Shown here piece by piece: positions 36,684-44,969 of a stretch of DNA of 64,000 bases. Made by a program: the position numbers and the translations under genes. The stretch's first letter is position 1, and each line of letters opens with the position of its first letter. Origin of the DNA: Mesorhizobium koreense (lineage in GTDB: Bacteria > Pseudomonadota > Alphaproteobacteria > Rhizobiales > Rhizobiaceae); assembly GCF_031656215.1 (NCBI RefSeq), contig NZ_CP134228.1:1178001-1242000 (forward strand), in the 5' to 3' direction. The notes beneath the pieces were generated by a model. The model saw only the letters and a program-made list of their open reading frames with translations, was not told the origin of the DNA and searched no databases.

Positions 36684-38276
36684 TCATTTCTTCCTGCCGA
36701 GGCCCGGCAGCCCGCCAGGGCCGCCAAGGCCGGGCAGTTTCGGCCCTCCGAGGCCTGGTAGCCCCTTGGGCAATCCGCCGCCATCACCCAGACCGGGCAG
36801 ACCCTTCATGCCGGCGCCGCCGAGGCCGGCGGCTTCCGCCTGCTTCTTCAACGCTTCGAGCTGTTTCGAGTCCATCTTCGACAGATCCGGCATTCCGCCT
36901 CCGGGCATCATGCCGCCTAGTCCCATCTTCTGCGCCATGCCGCCCATCAGCCCGCGCATCATGCCGCTGCCCTTGCCCTTGCCGCCCATGGCTTTCATCA
37001 TGTCGGCCATGCCGCGATGCATCTTCAGAAGCTTGTTGATCTCGGCGGCGTCGGTGCCGGAGCCGGCGGCGATGCGCTTCTTGCGGCTGTGCTTGAGGAT
37101 GTCGGGGTTGGCGCGTTCCTTCTTCGTCATCGAGGAGATGATGGCAAGCTGGCGGCCGAACATCTTGTCGTCCAGCCCGGCGGCGGCCATCTGATCCTTC
37201 ATCTTCCCCATGCCCGGCATCATGCCCATGATGCCGCCCATGCCGCCCATCTTGGACATCTGCTGAAGCTGCTGCGCGAGATCGTTCAGGTCGAACTTGC
37301 CCGACTGCATCTTCTTGGCCATCGCCGCCGCTTGCTCGGCGTCGATGGTTTCGGCAGCTTTCTCGACCAGGCTGACGATGTCGCCCATGCCGAGGATACG
37401 GTCGGCGATGCGCTTGGGATGGAATTCCTCCAGCGCGTCCATTTTCTCGCCGGTGCCGATCAGCTTGATCGGCTTGCCGGTGACGGCACGCATGGAAAGG
37501 GCGGCACCGCCGCGCCCGTCGCCGTCCATGCGGGTCAGCACGAGGCCGGTGATACCGACCCTGCTGTCGAAGGAACGGGCGAGGTTGACGGCGTCCTGGC
37601 CGGTGAGCGAATCCGCGACCAGAAGGATCTCGTGCGGGTCCGACACCTTCCGGATATCGGCCATCTCGGCCATCAGCGGCTCGTCGATATGGGTGCGGCC
37701 GGCCGTGTCGAGGATAACGACGTCGTGGCCGCCGAGCCTGCCGGCCTGTACGGCCCGCCTGGCGATATCGACAGGAGACTGACCGACTACGATCGGCAGC
37801 GTCGGAACGTTCGTCTGCTCGCCGAGTTGGCGAAGCTGCTCCTGCGCGGCAGGGCGGCGTGTGTCGAGCGAGGCCATCAGGACCTTCTTGCCCTGACGCT
37901 CGGCAAGCCGCTTGGCGATCTTGGCCGAAGTGGTCGTCTTGCCGGAGCCCTGCAGACCGACCATCATGACGACGACCGGCGCCGGCGCGTTGAGGTCGAT
38001 CGTCTGCCCTTCCGCGCCGAGCATCTCGACCAGCTCGTCATGGACGATCTTGACGACCATCTGGCCGGGCTTGATCGATTTCAGCACGGCGGCGCCGACG
38101 GCCTTCTCGCGCACCTTGTCGGTGAAGGAGCGCACGACCTCCAGCGCAACGTCCGCCTCGAGCAGCGCGCGGCGGATCTCGCGCAGCGCCGCCGCTACAT
38201 CGGCTTCCGACAGAGCGCCGCGGCCGGTCAGGCCGTTCAGGATAGAGCCGAGGCGCTCTTGAAGGCTCTCAAACAT
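36684..38276 (-). CDS. ffh: signal recognition particle protein Ffh
   Basis: A 530-residue SRP54 GTPase that delivers membrane proteins to FtsY and SecYEG. The N domain (FESLQERLGSILNGLTGRG) is followed by the G domain: GLQGSGKTTTSAKIAKRLA, VILDTAGRTHIDEPLM, VLTRMDGDGRGGAAL. The M domain starts near residue 330 and is rich in Met and Gly; its tail is a Gly-Leu-Pro repeat-like extension. First gene of the minus-strand series ffh-chorismate mutase-rpsP. No SRP RNA gene is visible next to it. Confidence 0.96.
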   Translation of the reverse strand: MFESLQERLGSILNGLTGRGALSEADVAAALREIRRALLEADVALEVVRSFTDKVREKAVGAAVLKSIKPGQMVVKIVHDELVEMLGAEGQTIDLNAPAPVVVMMVGLQGSGKTTTSAKIAKRLAERQGKKVLMASLDTRRPAAQEQLRQLGEQTNVPTLPIVVGQSPVDIARRAVQAGRLGGHDVVILDTAGRTHIDEPLMAEMADIRKVSDPHEILLVADSLTGQDAVNLARSFDSRVGITGLVLTRMDGDGRGGAALSMRAVTGKPIKLIGTGEKMDALEEFHPKRIADRILGMGDIVSLVEKAAETIDAEQAAAMAKKMQSGKFDLNDLAQQLQQMSKMGGMGGIMGMMPGMGKMKDQMAAAGLDDKMFGRQLAIISSMTKKERANPDILKHSRKKRIAAGSGTDAAEINKLLKMHRGMADMMKAMGGKGKGSGMMRGLMGGMAQKMGLGGMMPGGGMPDLSKMDSKQLEALKKQAEAAGLGGAGMKGLPGLGDGGGLPKGLPGLGGPKLPGLGGPGGLPGLGRKK

Positions 38277-38503
38277 GCAGATTCCTCATTTCTCTCGGGT
38301 TATGGTCCGAGAGGTAGTGTTTCCACGCTGGCGTTGAAACCCGGGCGCAAAGCCAAAAACCACCCGGGGGCGCACAGCGCTGCCGGGTGTTGACCTCCGG
38401 GATCGGCCAATTCTGATGCGTCCCGGTCGGCGGCTCGGAGTTCTCACTCGTCGCGGAATGTCGCGCGTCTAGACAGTAAAACGGAGGCGGAGTCAAGGCG
38501 AAA

Positions 38504-38530
38504 GCCGCCGGACTGCGCTGATCCGGCGGC
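38504..38530 (-). terminator. terminator of the SH3/DUF1236 gene
   Basis: Nine-bp arms GCCGCCGGA and TCCGGCGGC around a 9-base loop, followed on the minus strand by TTTCGCCTT. It lies 20 bp past the stop of the SH3/DUF1236 gene. The rest of the 273-bp gap down to ffh has no gene. Confidence 0.65.
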
Positions 38531-38549
38531 TCTCTTACAGGTCTGCCCG

Positions 38550-39176
38550 CTACTGGCGCACGATATAGACGATGCGCCGGGTCTGCGGGTCGACCAGCAC
38601 AGGCTGGCCGTTCACGTCTACATAGCGGTACTGGTAATCGGGAATGTCGGACAGCTCGACATTGTCGGGCAGGCCGGCACCGACGACCACCTCGCCGTTC
38701 AGGTAGACGGGATCCATGCGATGGTCGATGACATAGGTGCGGACCTCGCTCGGCGGTTCGATCGTGCCGACCGTGTCGTCGGTCGCCATATCGTCCTCCG
38801 GCCCGACGATGGCGCTGGTCACCGTGGTGTCCACCGGCGCGGCAGGGCCGTTATAGGTCACGTCCGGTACCGCGATACCGGCCGGACGCCGGGTGATCAC
38901 CACGCGCTGGCCCTGTTCCTCGGCGGCGAGATAGTCGGAATAGACCCAGCCTTCGCCGTTTGCAGTGGAGACGGTGCACCAGCGGGAATCCTTCAGGCAG
39001 CCGGTGAGCGGCGCCTGTTGGCCGGCGCCGAGAAAGCCGATCACCTGGTATTCGGGTCCGGGTCCGGCGCGCACGTTGAGATCGGTCGTCGCGGAAACCA
39101 TCGTGTCGGCGGCCGCGACGCCGGCAAAGGCCAAGAGGGCCGCGCCTGCGCCGGCGGATACGAGAATGCTCTTCAT
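38550..39176 (-). CDS. secreted SH3b-domain protein with C-terminal DUF1236
   Basis: A 208-residue exported protein. Signal peptide at residues 1-~23 (ILVSAGAGAALLAFAGVAAA). A bacterial SH3 domain follows (ATTDLNVRAGPGPEYQVIGF, CLKDSRWCTVSTANGEGWVY), with two Cys that may pair. A variable linker leads to a DUF1236 unit (RTYVIDHRMDPVYLNGEVVV, DYQYRYVDVNGQPVLVDP). SH3b domains often bind peptidoglycan. AAGGAGG lies 7 bases before the ATG. An envelope role is likely; the partner is unknown. Confidence 0.85.
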   Translation of the reverse strand: MKSILVSAGAGAALLAFAGVAAADTMVSATTDLNVRAGPGPEYQVIGFLGAGQQAPLTGCLKDSRWCTVSTANGEGWVYSDYLAAEEQGQRVVITRRPAGIAVPDVTYNGPAAPVDTTVTSAIVGPEDDMATDDTVGTIEPPSEVRTYVIDHRMDPVYLNGEVVVGAGLPDNVELSDIPDYQYRYVDVNGQPVLVDPQTRRIVYIVRQ

Positions 39177-39414
39177 GACACACCTCCTTGTTGCCGCCCT
39201 ACGGCCGCTAGAACGTAGTGGAAGGATGTTCGTTCCGGGCTGACGTTCAGTGTGTGTGACGGCGCCATATGCTGCGTGACCGGAGGAATCTCCCGGCCGC
39301 GACGATTGGTCAAAATGGCGGCGAGGCGGAAATGCCTTACACAGAGTGGGTTTTTCGGCACCTGGACGCCCGTTGACGCCCTGCAACACAAGCCGGGGAC
39401 GGAAGCAGGCGGTC

Positions 39415-40401
39415 ATGGCGCAGAGTTTCAGCATTTCCACCGAAACGGCTCCGGGGGTGCGCCGCAGCCACGGTTTCTACGCCGCCATGGCGGTGCTGGG
39501 CATCTTCCTGTGGTGGATGTCGACCTACCGCATGTCGGAGATGCCCTTCTGGGCGCCGTGGGATTTCTCCCCGCTCTGGTTCATCGCGGCGGTCCTGGCC
39601 GTCTACTGGTACGGATGCGGACTGGTGCGCACGCCGCTGGAGGAGCGTCCGGCGCTGTGGCGCACCGTCTTCTATTATGCCGGCATCGCGCTGATCTGGA
39701 TCGTGCTGCAGACGCGGTTCGAATATATGGCGCAGCATATGTTCTTCCTGAATCGCGCCCAGCACGTGGTCATGCACCATCTCGGGCCGTTCCTGATCGC
39801 GCTCGCCTGGCCCGGGAAGACGCTGATGGAGGGCATGCCCGAGGCGGCGAGAAGGCTGACGCGCTGGCGGCCGCTGAGGGCGGTGGTGGCGGTCGTCCAG
39901 CAGCCTTTTTTGGCAGCGGTTCTGTTCTTCGGGCTGATCGCGCTGTGGCTGACACCGACGATCCATTTCCGCGCCATGATCGACCCACCCCTCTATGCGG
40001 TGATGAACTGGTCGATGGTCGTCGACGGACTGTTCTTCTGGTGTCTCGTGCTCGACCCGCGCCCGGCGCCGCCGGCCTACACGTCCTTCGCGATAAGGGC
40101 GACGCTCGCCATGCTGGTCATGTTCCCGCAGATCCTCATGGGGGCGCTGATCACGTTCGCCCAGCACGATATCTACACCTTCTACGATTGGTGCGGCCGC
40201 CTCTACCCGTCCGTCAGCGCGCTGGACGACCAGCAGTATGGCGGATTGATCGTCTGGATCCCGTCGGCGATGATGAGCGTCATCGCTCTCATCATCGTCA
40301 TCAATTTCCTGCGGCAGGCCGAGGAAAGACAGTGGAGCGAGGAAGATACGGAAAATGCGACAGGCCTTGTCATCTCGTCGGCTCCGTGGACGGGCCGCTA
40401 G
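39415..40401 (+). CDS. ctaG: cytochrome c oxidase assembly protein, caa3_CtaG family
   Basis: A 328-residue membrane protein with seven or so helices (AAMAVLGIFLWWMSTY, VFYYAGIALIWIVLQTRFEY). Conserved His-rich stretches HMFFLNRAQHVVMHHLGPFL and TIHFRAMIDPPLY match the CtaG family, which helps place copper in heme-copper oxidases. I used the ATG at 39415 (MAQSFSIST). It overlaps the next gene by 47 bp, and the Sco gene converges, forming a copper-delivery cluster. Confidence 0.85.
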   Translation: MAQSFSISTETAPGVRRSHGFYAAMAVLGIFLWWMSTYRMSEMPFWAPWDFSPLWFIAAVLAVYWYGCGLVRTPLEERPALWRTVFYYAGIALIWIVLQTRFEYMAQHMFFLNRAQHVVMHHLGPFLIALAWPGKTLMEGMPEAARRLTRWRPLRAVVAVVQQPFLAAVLFFGLIALWLTPTIHFRAMIDPPLYAVMNWSMVVDGLFFWCLVLDPRPAPPAYTSFAIRATLAMLVMFPQILMGALITFAQHDIYTFYDWCGRLYPSVSALDDQQYGGLIVWIPSAMMSVIALIIVINFLRQAEERQWSEEDTENATGLVISSAPWTGR

Positions 40402-40834
40402 TCTGTTAGCCCTGGGAGCGAGCCTTGCCCTGCTGACGGCTGCTGCGCTTCCCCCATCCGCCGACGAGGCGGGTATGGTCCTTTCGGATGCTTGGATGCG
40501 CAGCGTCATCCCGTCGCGGCCGGCGGCCGGTTATTTCATGCTGAAGAACGAGACCGGCAAGGACCGCAAGATCGTCTCGGCCGCATCGCCTGATTGCGGC
40601 ATGCTGATGCTGCACCTCTCCAAGCATGAGGGCGGCGAGCATATGGCGATGGTCGACAGCGTCGACGTGCCGGCGGGCGGTTCGGTGTCGTTCGCGCCGG
40701 GCGGTTATCATCTGATGTGCGTGAAGCCGAGCAACCGGGTAAAGCCCGGTAACGCCGTCAAGATGACGCTCACCTTCGACGATGGCGGCACGCTGACGGC
40801 CGATTTCAAGGTGCGCAATGCCAACGGCGAATGA
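40355..40834 (+). CDS. copper chaperone PCu(A)C
   Basis: A 159-residue periplasmic copper-binding protein with a signal peptide (SLLALGASLALLTAAALPP). Potential Cu(I) ligands follow H-X9-M-X21-H-X-M: His in MLHLSK, Met in EHMAM, and His-Met in GGYHLMCVKP, one residue off the usual H-X10-M. It begins inside the end of ctaG (47-bp overlap), so the two are translated from one message. It likely loads copper into Sco or directly into oxidase CuA. Confidence 0.87.
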   Translation: MRQALSSRRLRGRAASLLALGASLALLTAAALPPSADEAGMVLSDAWMRSVIPSRPAAGYFMLKNETGKDRKIVSAASPDCGMLMLHLSKHEGGEHMAMVDSVDVPAGGSVSFAPGGYHLMCVKPSNRVKPGNAVKMTLTFDDGGTLTADFKVRNANGE

Positions 40835-40855
40835 CGGTGTGAGGAGCGTCGCCGT

Positions 40856-41515
40856 TTACACCACGCCTTGCAGCCAGCCGAGCCAGCCGGATTTCCCATT
40901 GTCGCCGATCAGGCGGTGAAGATCGGCTCCGATGCCCTTGAGATCGGGCTTGCCGATGCCGAGATTGCCGATCAGAAGGCGCGCCTTGCCTTCTCTGCCG
41001 AAGACATAGATGGCGGGGCTGTGGGAGACCTCGTATCTGGACGGGTTGTCGTCGGGCTTGACGGAATAGGCGATGCGATAGCGGCGCGCGAGCGCGGCAA
41101 GTTCATCCGCCGTGCCGACGAGGCCGTCCATTTGAGGCGCGAAGGCGTCCGTATACAGGTTCAGCACTTTCGGCGTGTCACGGCCCGGATCGACGGTGAC
41201 GAAGAGCACGCGAACCTTGTTCGCCTCGCTGCCCAGTCCCTTCAATATCTCCGCTACATTGGCGAGCGTTGTCGGGCAGATATCGGGGCAGAAAGTGTAA
41301 CCGAAATAGAGCAGCGTCACCTTGCCGCGATAATCGGCGGCGGTGACCTCTTTGCCGTCCTCGGCGCGGGTCATCGTGAATTTCAGGTCAGGCGAAATGC
41401 TTGTGACGTCCGTTGCATGCCAGCCCTCGTCCCTGTTGCAGGCCGAAAGTGCCGCACCCATCGAAAAGAGGACGAGAGCGGCCGCAAGCGCGCGGAATGC
41501 CGGATAAAGGCTCAT
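40856..41515 (-). CDS. SCO1/SenC copper-delivery protein
   Basis: A 219-residue thioredoxin-fold protein anchored in the inner membrane. The N-terminus is a lipoprotein-like signal (ALVLFSMGAALSACNRD). Copper ligands are the CxxxC in YTFCPDICPTTLAN and the His in YEVSHSPAIYVF. SCO proteins help assemble the CuA site of cytochrome oxidase. It converges on ctaG-PCuAC, 21 bp from the latter's stop. Confidence 0.92.
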   Translation of the reverse strand: MSLYPAFRALAAALVLFSMGAALSACNRDEGWHATDVTSISPDLKFTMTRAEDGKEVTAADYRGKVTLLYFGYTFCPDICPTTLANVAEILKGLGSEANKVRVLFVTVDPGRDTPKVLNLYTDAFAPQMDGLVGTADELAALARRYRIAYSVKPDDNPSRYEVSHSPAIYVFGREGKARLLIGNLGIGKPDLKGIGADLHRLIGDNGKSGWLGWLQGVV

Positions 41516-41557
41516 GATGATGCCAGGAATACGCCGCTCGAGCGGCGCGGCCAGTCT

Positions 41558-42544
41558 TCAAATTGCCGCAGCGCCGTTCGGCTCGGTCCTCGGTCCGGCG
41601 TCATTGCCTCCGACACGCAATGGCGAGCGCGGATGGGCGAGGATCAAAAGCGTCAGCGCGCAGCAGACGAGACCGATCGACGCAATCAGCAGGGCCGCAC
41701 CCGGCGTCCAGACGAGCGTCTCCAGCGGCTTACCGCGATAGAGCGCGAACGAACTCAGCGCGCTTTCATGCGATATCAGCAGGAAACCGGCGAAATTGTT
41801 GGCGAAATGGGCGCCCATGCCGGCGCCGAGATTGCCGGTCAGGTAGACGAGTATGGTCACCAGCGCGGCGAAGGCGCCGATGCTGGCAAGCACGCAGGCG
41901 TTCATGGCAAGCGGCGCGCCGATGTTCCAGTGGAGGCAGGTGAAGACCAGCGCCGGAAGGAAGCCCCAGATCAGCGGATTGCGAAAGCGGTGCGCGAGCC
42001 CGCGCAGCAGATAGCCGCGGAAGAGAAGCTCCTCCGACGATGTCTGCACGAAGGCGAGGAACAGCATGGGGACGAGGAAGACGAGCCAGGGACCCCATCC
42101 GATCGCGGTGCGCTGGATGTCAGGCGCTATCATGTAGATCGCGATTTCCGAGACCACGGAAGTGATCAGCACTGCGACCAGCCCCTTGACGAAATCTGGC
42201 CACGAAATACGCCGCGCCGCGCCGAAGAGCGCGGAAAGCGGTTCGCCATGCACGAAGCGCATGACGAACCACGCGCCGATCCAGATGCCGGAAAAGGTGA
42301 CGAGCGATACGAGCACGCCGAAGCGCGTCTGTATGAAACTGCCCATGGAGCCGAAGCCGAGGTCGTAGCTTTCGGAAAGATAGAAGCCCGAAAAGACGGC
42401 GACGAGCGTGACGACGAGCCATACGAGCACGATGAGGATCGTGCCGAAGACCAGACGGGGAAGCGTGGTCTTCTCTCCCGCCGAGCGCCGGTATGTCTCG
42501 AATGCCGTCCCGTCGAGCACCATTGCCGCGCTTTCTCCCGCCAT
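41558..42544 (-). CDS. CPBP-family intramembrane metalloprotease
   Basis: A 328-residue membrane protein, ~8 helices, with the Abi/CAAX-protease motifs: EExxxR in SSEELLFRGYLLRGL, FxxxH in VFTCLHWNIG, and HxxxN in GAHFANNFAG. The family includes prenyl-protein proteases and bacteriocin-immunity proteins; substrates in rhizobia are mostly unknown. An ATG at 42520 is an alternative start with a slightly better upstream GGGAG. No peptide gene of the bacteriocin type is adjacent. Confidence 0.85.
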   Translation of the reverse strand: MAGESAAMVLDGTAFETYRRSAGEKTTLPRLVFGTILIVLVWLVVTLVAVFSGFYLSESYDLGFGSMGSFIQTRFGVLVSLVTFSGIWIGAWFVMRFVHGEPLSALFGAARRISWPDFVKGLVAVLITSVVSEIAIYMIAPDIQRTAIGWGPWLVFLVPMLFLAFVQTSSEELLFRGYLLRGLAHRFRNPLIWGFLPALVFTCLHWNIGAPLAMNACVLASIGAFAALVTILVYLTGNLGAGMGAHFANNFAGFLLISHESALSSFALYRGKPLETLVWTPGAALLIASIGLVCCALTLLILAHPRSPLRVGGNDAGPRTEPNGAAAI

Positions 42545-42743
42545 ACGATGCCGATATCCGCCCCGAATATCGCATGGATCGGATAACCTATGGAAATGAA
42601 GGTCTTCTTACTGACCGGATGCGGCATTGCTGCAACTTGTTCGTGCAAAAACACCGTATAGACCTGCGGAAGATGACAAAGCAGGCTTTGGCTGGCACAT
42701 TCCGGCGCAAGACCTTCGGATTCGTGCAATCGAGGAGAAAAGT

Positions 42744-43565
42744 ATGGCGTTGCGCTTCGTGGGCTGGATAGCGGCGGCCGCCGTCGTCGGCATTGCCTTG
42801 AGTTCGGGAGCGGCGCATGCCGCGAAATGCGGCTCGAGCGCGGCCGGCTTTCCGGCATGGCTGCAGGCCTTCAAAGCCGAGGCGCAGGCGCGCGGCATAT
42901 CGAGCCGTACGGTGCATTCGGCGCTGGACCGGGTAAGCTACGATCCGCGCGTCATCCGGCTCGACCGCAACCAGCATTCCTTCAAGCTTTCGCTCGAGCA
43001 GTTCATGGCGCGCCGCGCGCCGCCTTCCTATATCAAGCGCGCCCGCGATATAATGCGCTCGAATGCCGGGCTTTTGTCGCGCATCGAGAAACGCTACGGC
43101 GTGCCGCCGGAAGTACTGGTGGCGATCTGGGGCATGGAGACGGGATTCGGGGCCAATTCCGGCCATATGGACACGATCCGTTCGCTGGCGACGCTCGCCT
43201 ATGACTGCCGGCGCACGGAGTTCTTCACCAATGAACTCTACGCGGCGCTCCAGATCGTCCAGCGCGGCGACATGTCGCCCGGCGAGATGCGAGGCGCCTG
43301 GGCCGGCGAGCTCGGGCAGACGCAGTTCCTGGCCTCGAAATATCTGGACTATGCCGTGGATTTCGATGGCGACGGCCGCCGCGACCTTATCCATTCGCGC
43401 GCCGACGTATTGGCCTCGACCGCCAATTTCCTGCGCGGCCATGGCTGGCAGCCGGGTGCCGGTTATGAGCCGGGCCAGCCGAATTATGCGATTTTCGCGG
43501 CATGGAACCGCGCCACGGTCTATCAGCAGGCGCTGGCGCTTTTCGCCAGCAAGATCGCCCAGTAA
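42744..43565 (+). CDS. lytic murein transglycosylase (MltB/SLT_2 type)
   Basis: A 273-residue exported muramidase cleaving peptidoglycan glycan strands with 1,6-anhydro product. Signal peptide at the N-terminus (FVGWIAAAAVVGIALSSG, cleavage after AHA). Catalytic Glu lies in VAIWGMETGFGANSG; AWAGELGQTQFLASKYLDYA and DFDGDGRRDLIHS are family signatures. Start at 42744 with GAGGAGA upstream; the frame continues upstream without family sequence. It is shorter than E. coli MltB and lacks the lipobox. Confidence 0.92.
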   Translation: MALRFVGWIAAAAVVGIALSSGAAHAAKCGSSAAGFPAWLQAFKAEAQARGISSRTVHSALDRVSYDPRVIRLDRNQHSFKLSLEQFMARRAPPSYIKRARDIMRSNAGLLSRIEKRYGVPPEVLVAIWGMETGFGANSGHMDTIRSLATLAYDCRRTEFFTNELYAALQIVQRGDMSPGEMRGAWAGELGQTQFLASKYLDYAVDFDGDGRRDLIHSRADVLASTANFLRGHGWQPGAGYEPGQPNYAIFAAWNRATVYQQALALFASKIAQ

Positions 43566-43573
43566 TCTGGCCG

Positions 43574-44953
43574 TCAATCGTCCGGTCTTGCAGCCGGATA
43601 GGGCGTCGGCAGCAATATGCCGAGCCCGCCGAGCAGGAACAGGATGATGACGGCCATGCCGAGCCTCGGCGAGCCGCTTGCGGCGGTCACGGTGGCGACG
43701 AGGAAGGGTGCTGCGAAGCTCGTGGCGCGGCCGGCGAGCGCGTAGATGCCGAAATAGCGGCCGGCGTCGTGCACCGATACGCTGCGGGCGAGATAAGAGC
43801 GCGAGGAGGCCTGTACCGGCCCGAAGGCGAGCCCGACCAGCAGGCCGAAGACGACATAGGCCTTTTCCGCCGGCGTGCCGAATAGCCCGCCCGTATCTGA
43901 GCCGGGGAGCGGCAAGAGGCCGAAAAGCGTGTAGCCCTTGCCGGTGGAGACGATGCCGATCGTGGCCACTGTCAGCATCGCGAGCGAGACGATCACCACT
44001 TTCTTCGAGCCGAATGCCGTGTCGAGCCGGCTTGCCGCCCAGCAGCCGAAGATGGCGACGATGTTGAGGATGATGCCGTAGACGCCGATCTCGGTGATCG
44101 ACCAGCCGAACATGAGCGCGGCGAAGGCGCCGCCGAGCGCGAGAAGCGCGTTGACGCCGTCCTGATAGATCATGCGGGCAACGAGGAAGCGGAAGATGCC
44201 GGCCTTGCCGCGCACCTCGCCAAGCGTCGCGCGCAATTCCAGGAGCCCGGCGCGTACGGCCGGTCCCGCCTTGCTACCCTTCGCGGCGTCGGGCGTGAAC
44301 AAGAACATCGGCAGGACGAAGACGAGATACCAGAGCGCGGCGATCGGCCCGGTGATGCGGGCATCCTCGCCGGTCGTCGGGTCGAGGCCGAAGAGCGGTT
44401 TCGTGCCGATGATGGTCCTGCCGGTCTCGGGCGAACCGGCGATGAAGAGCACGATGGCGATCAGTGCGATCATGCCGCCGAGGTAGCCGAGCCCCCAGGC
44501 GAGGTTCGAGATGCGGCCGATGTCGGGGCCCGGCACGAGGCGCGGCAGCATGGAATCGTTGAAGACGATCGAAAATTCCGCCGCCACCGTGGCGAACGCA
44601 AAGAGAATGAGGACCGGGACGACGCCTGAGCCCGGTGCGGCGAACCAGAGCAGGGCAAGGCTGACGATCTGGATGACGGCAAAGAAGCCGATCCATGGCT
44701 TTCGCGGGCCGGTCTGGTCGGCAATCGAACCGAGCACGGGCGAGAGGATGGCGATGACCAAACCGGCGGCCGCGATGCCATAGCCCCACGCGGCCTGGCC
44801 AAGCGCCGGATCGGCTACCATGCGCGAGACGAAATAGGGGCCGAAGATGAAGGTGGTGACGACGGTGAAGAAGGGCTGGGCGGCCCAGTCGAAGAACATC
44901 CAGCCCCAGACGCCGCGCCGCGACACGACGCCTTGAGCGGTTTTCCCCTCCAT
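43574..44953 (-). CDS. MFS transporter, UMF1/Atg22-like family
   Basis: A 459-residue membrane protein with ~12 helices. The N-terminal SRRGVWGWMFFDWAAQPFF and VLGSIADQTGPRKPWIGFF are UMF1 family signatures; SRSYLARSVSVHDAGRYFG occurs in the C-terminal half. Eukaryotic relatives (Atg22) export amino acids from vacuoles; bacterial functions are mostly unknown. It follows the NAD-GDH gene on the same strand after 16 bp, so co-transcription is plausible and hints at a link to amino-acid metabolism. Confidence 0.87.
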   Translation of the reverse strand: MEGKTAQGVVSRRGVWGWMFFDWAAQPFFTVVTTFIFGPYFVSRMVADPALGQAAWGYGIAAAGLVIAILSPVLGSIADQTGPRKPWIGFFAVIQIVSLALLWFAAPGSGVVPVLILFAFATVAAEFSIVFNDSMLPRLVPGPDIGRISNLAWGLGYLGGMIALIAIVLFIAGSPETGRTIIGTKPLFGLDPTTGEDARITGPIAALWYLVFVLPMFLFTPDAAKGSKAGPAVRAGLLELRATLGEVRGKAGIFRFLVARMIYQDGVNALLALGGAFAALMFGWSITEIGVYGIILNIVAIFGCWAASRLDTAFGSKKVVIVSLAMLTVATIGIVSTGKGYTLFGLLPLPGSDTGGLFGTPAEKAYVVFGLLVGLAFGPVQASSRSYLARSVSVHDAGRYFGIYALAGRATSFAAPFLVATVTAASGSPRLGMAVIILFLLGGLGILLPTPYPAARPDD

Positions 44954-44969
44954 ACGCGCCGGTGCTCTC

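Noticed and set aside
41558-42544. CPBP protease as part of a bacteriocin-immunity system
   Set aside because: No small double-glycine peptide gene or ABC exporter is nearby; a general membrane-protease role is more likely.
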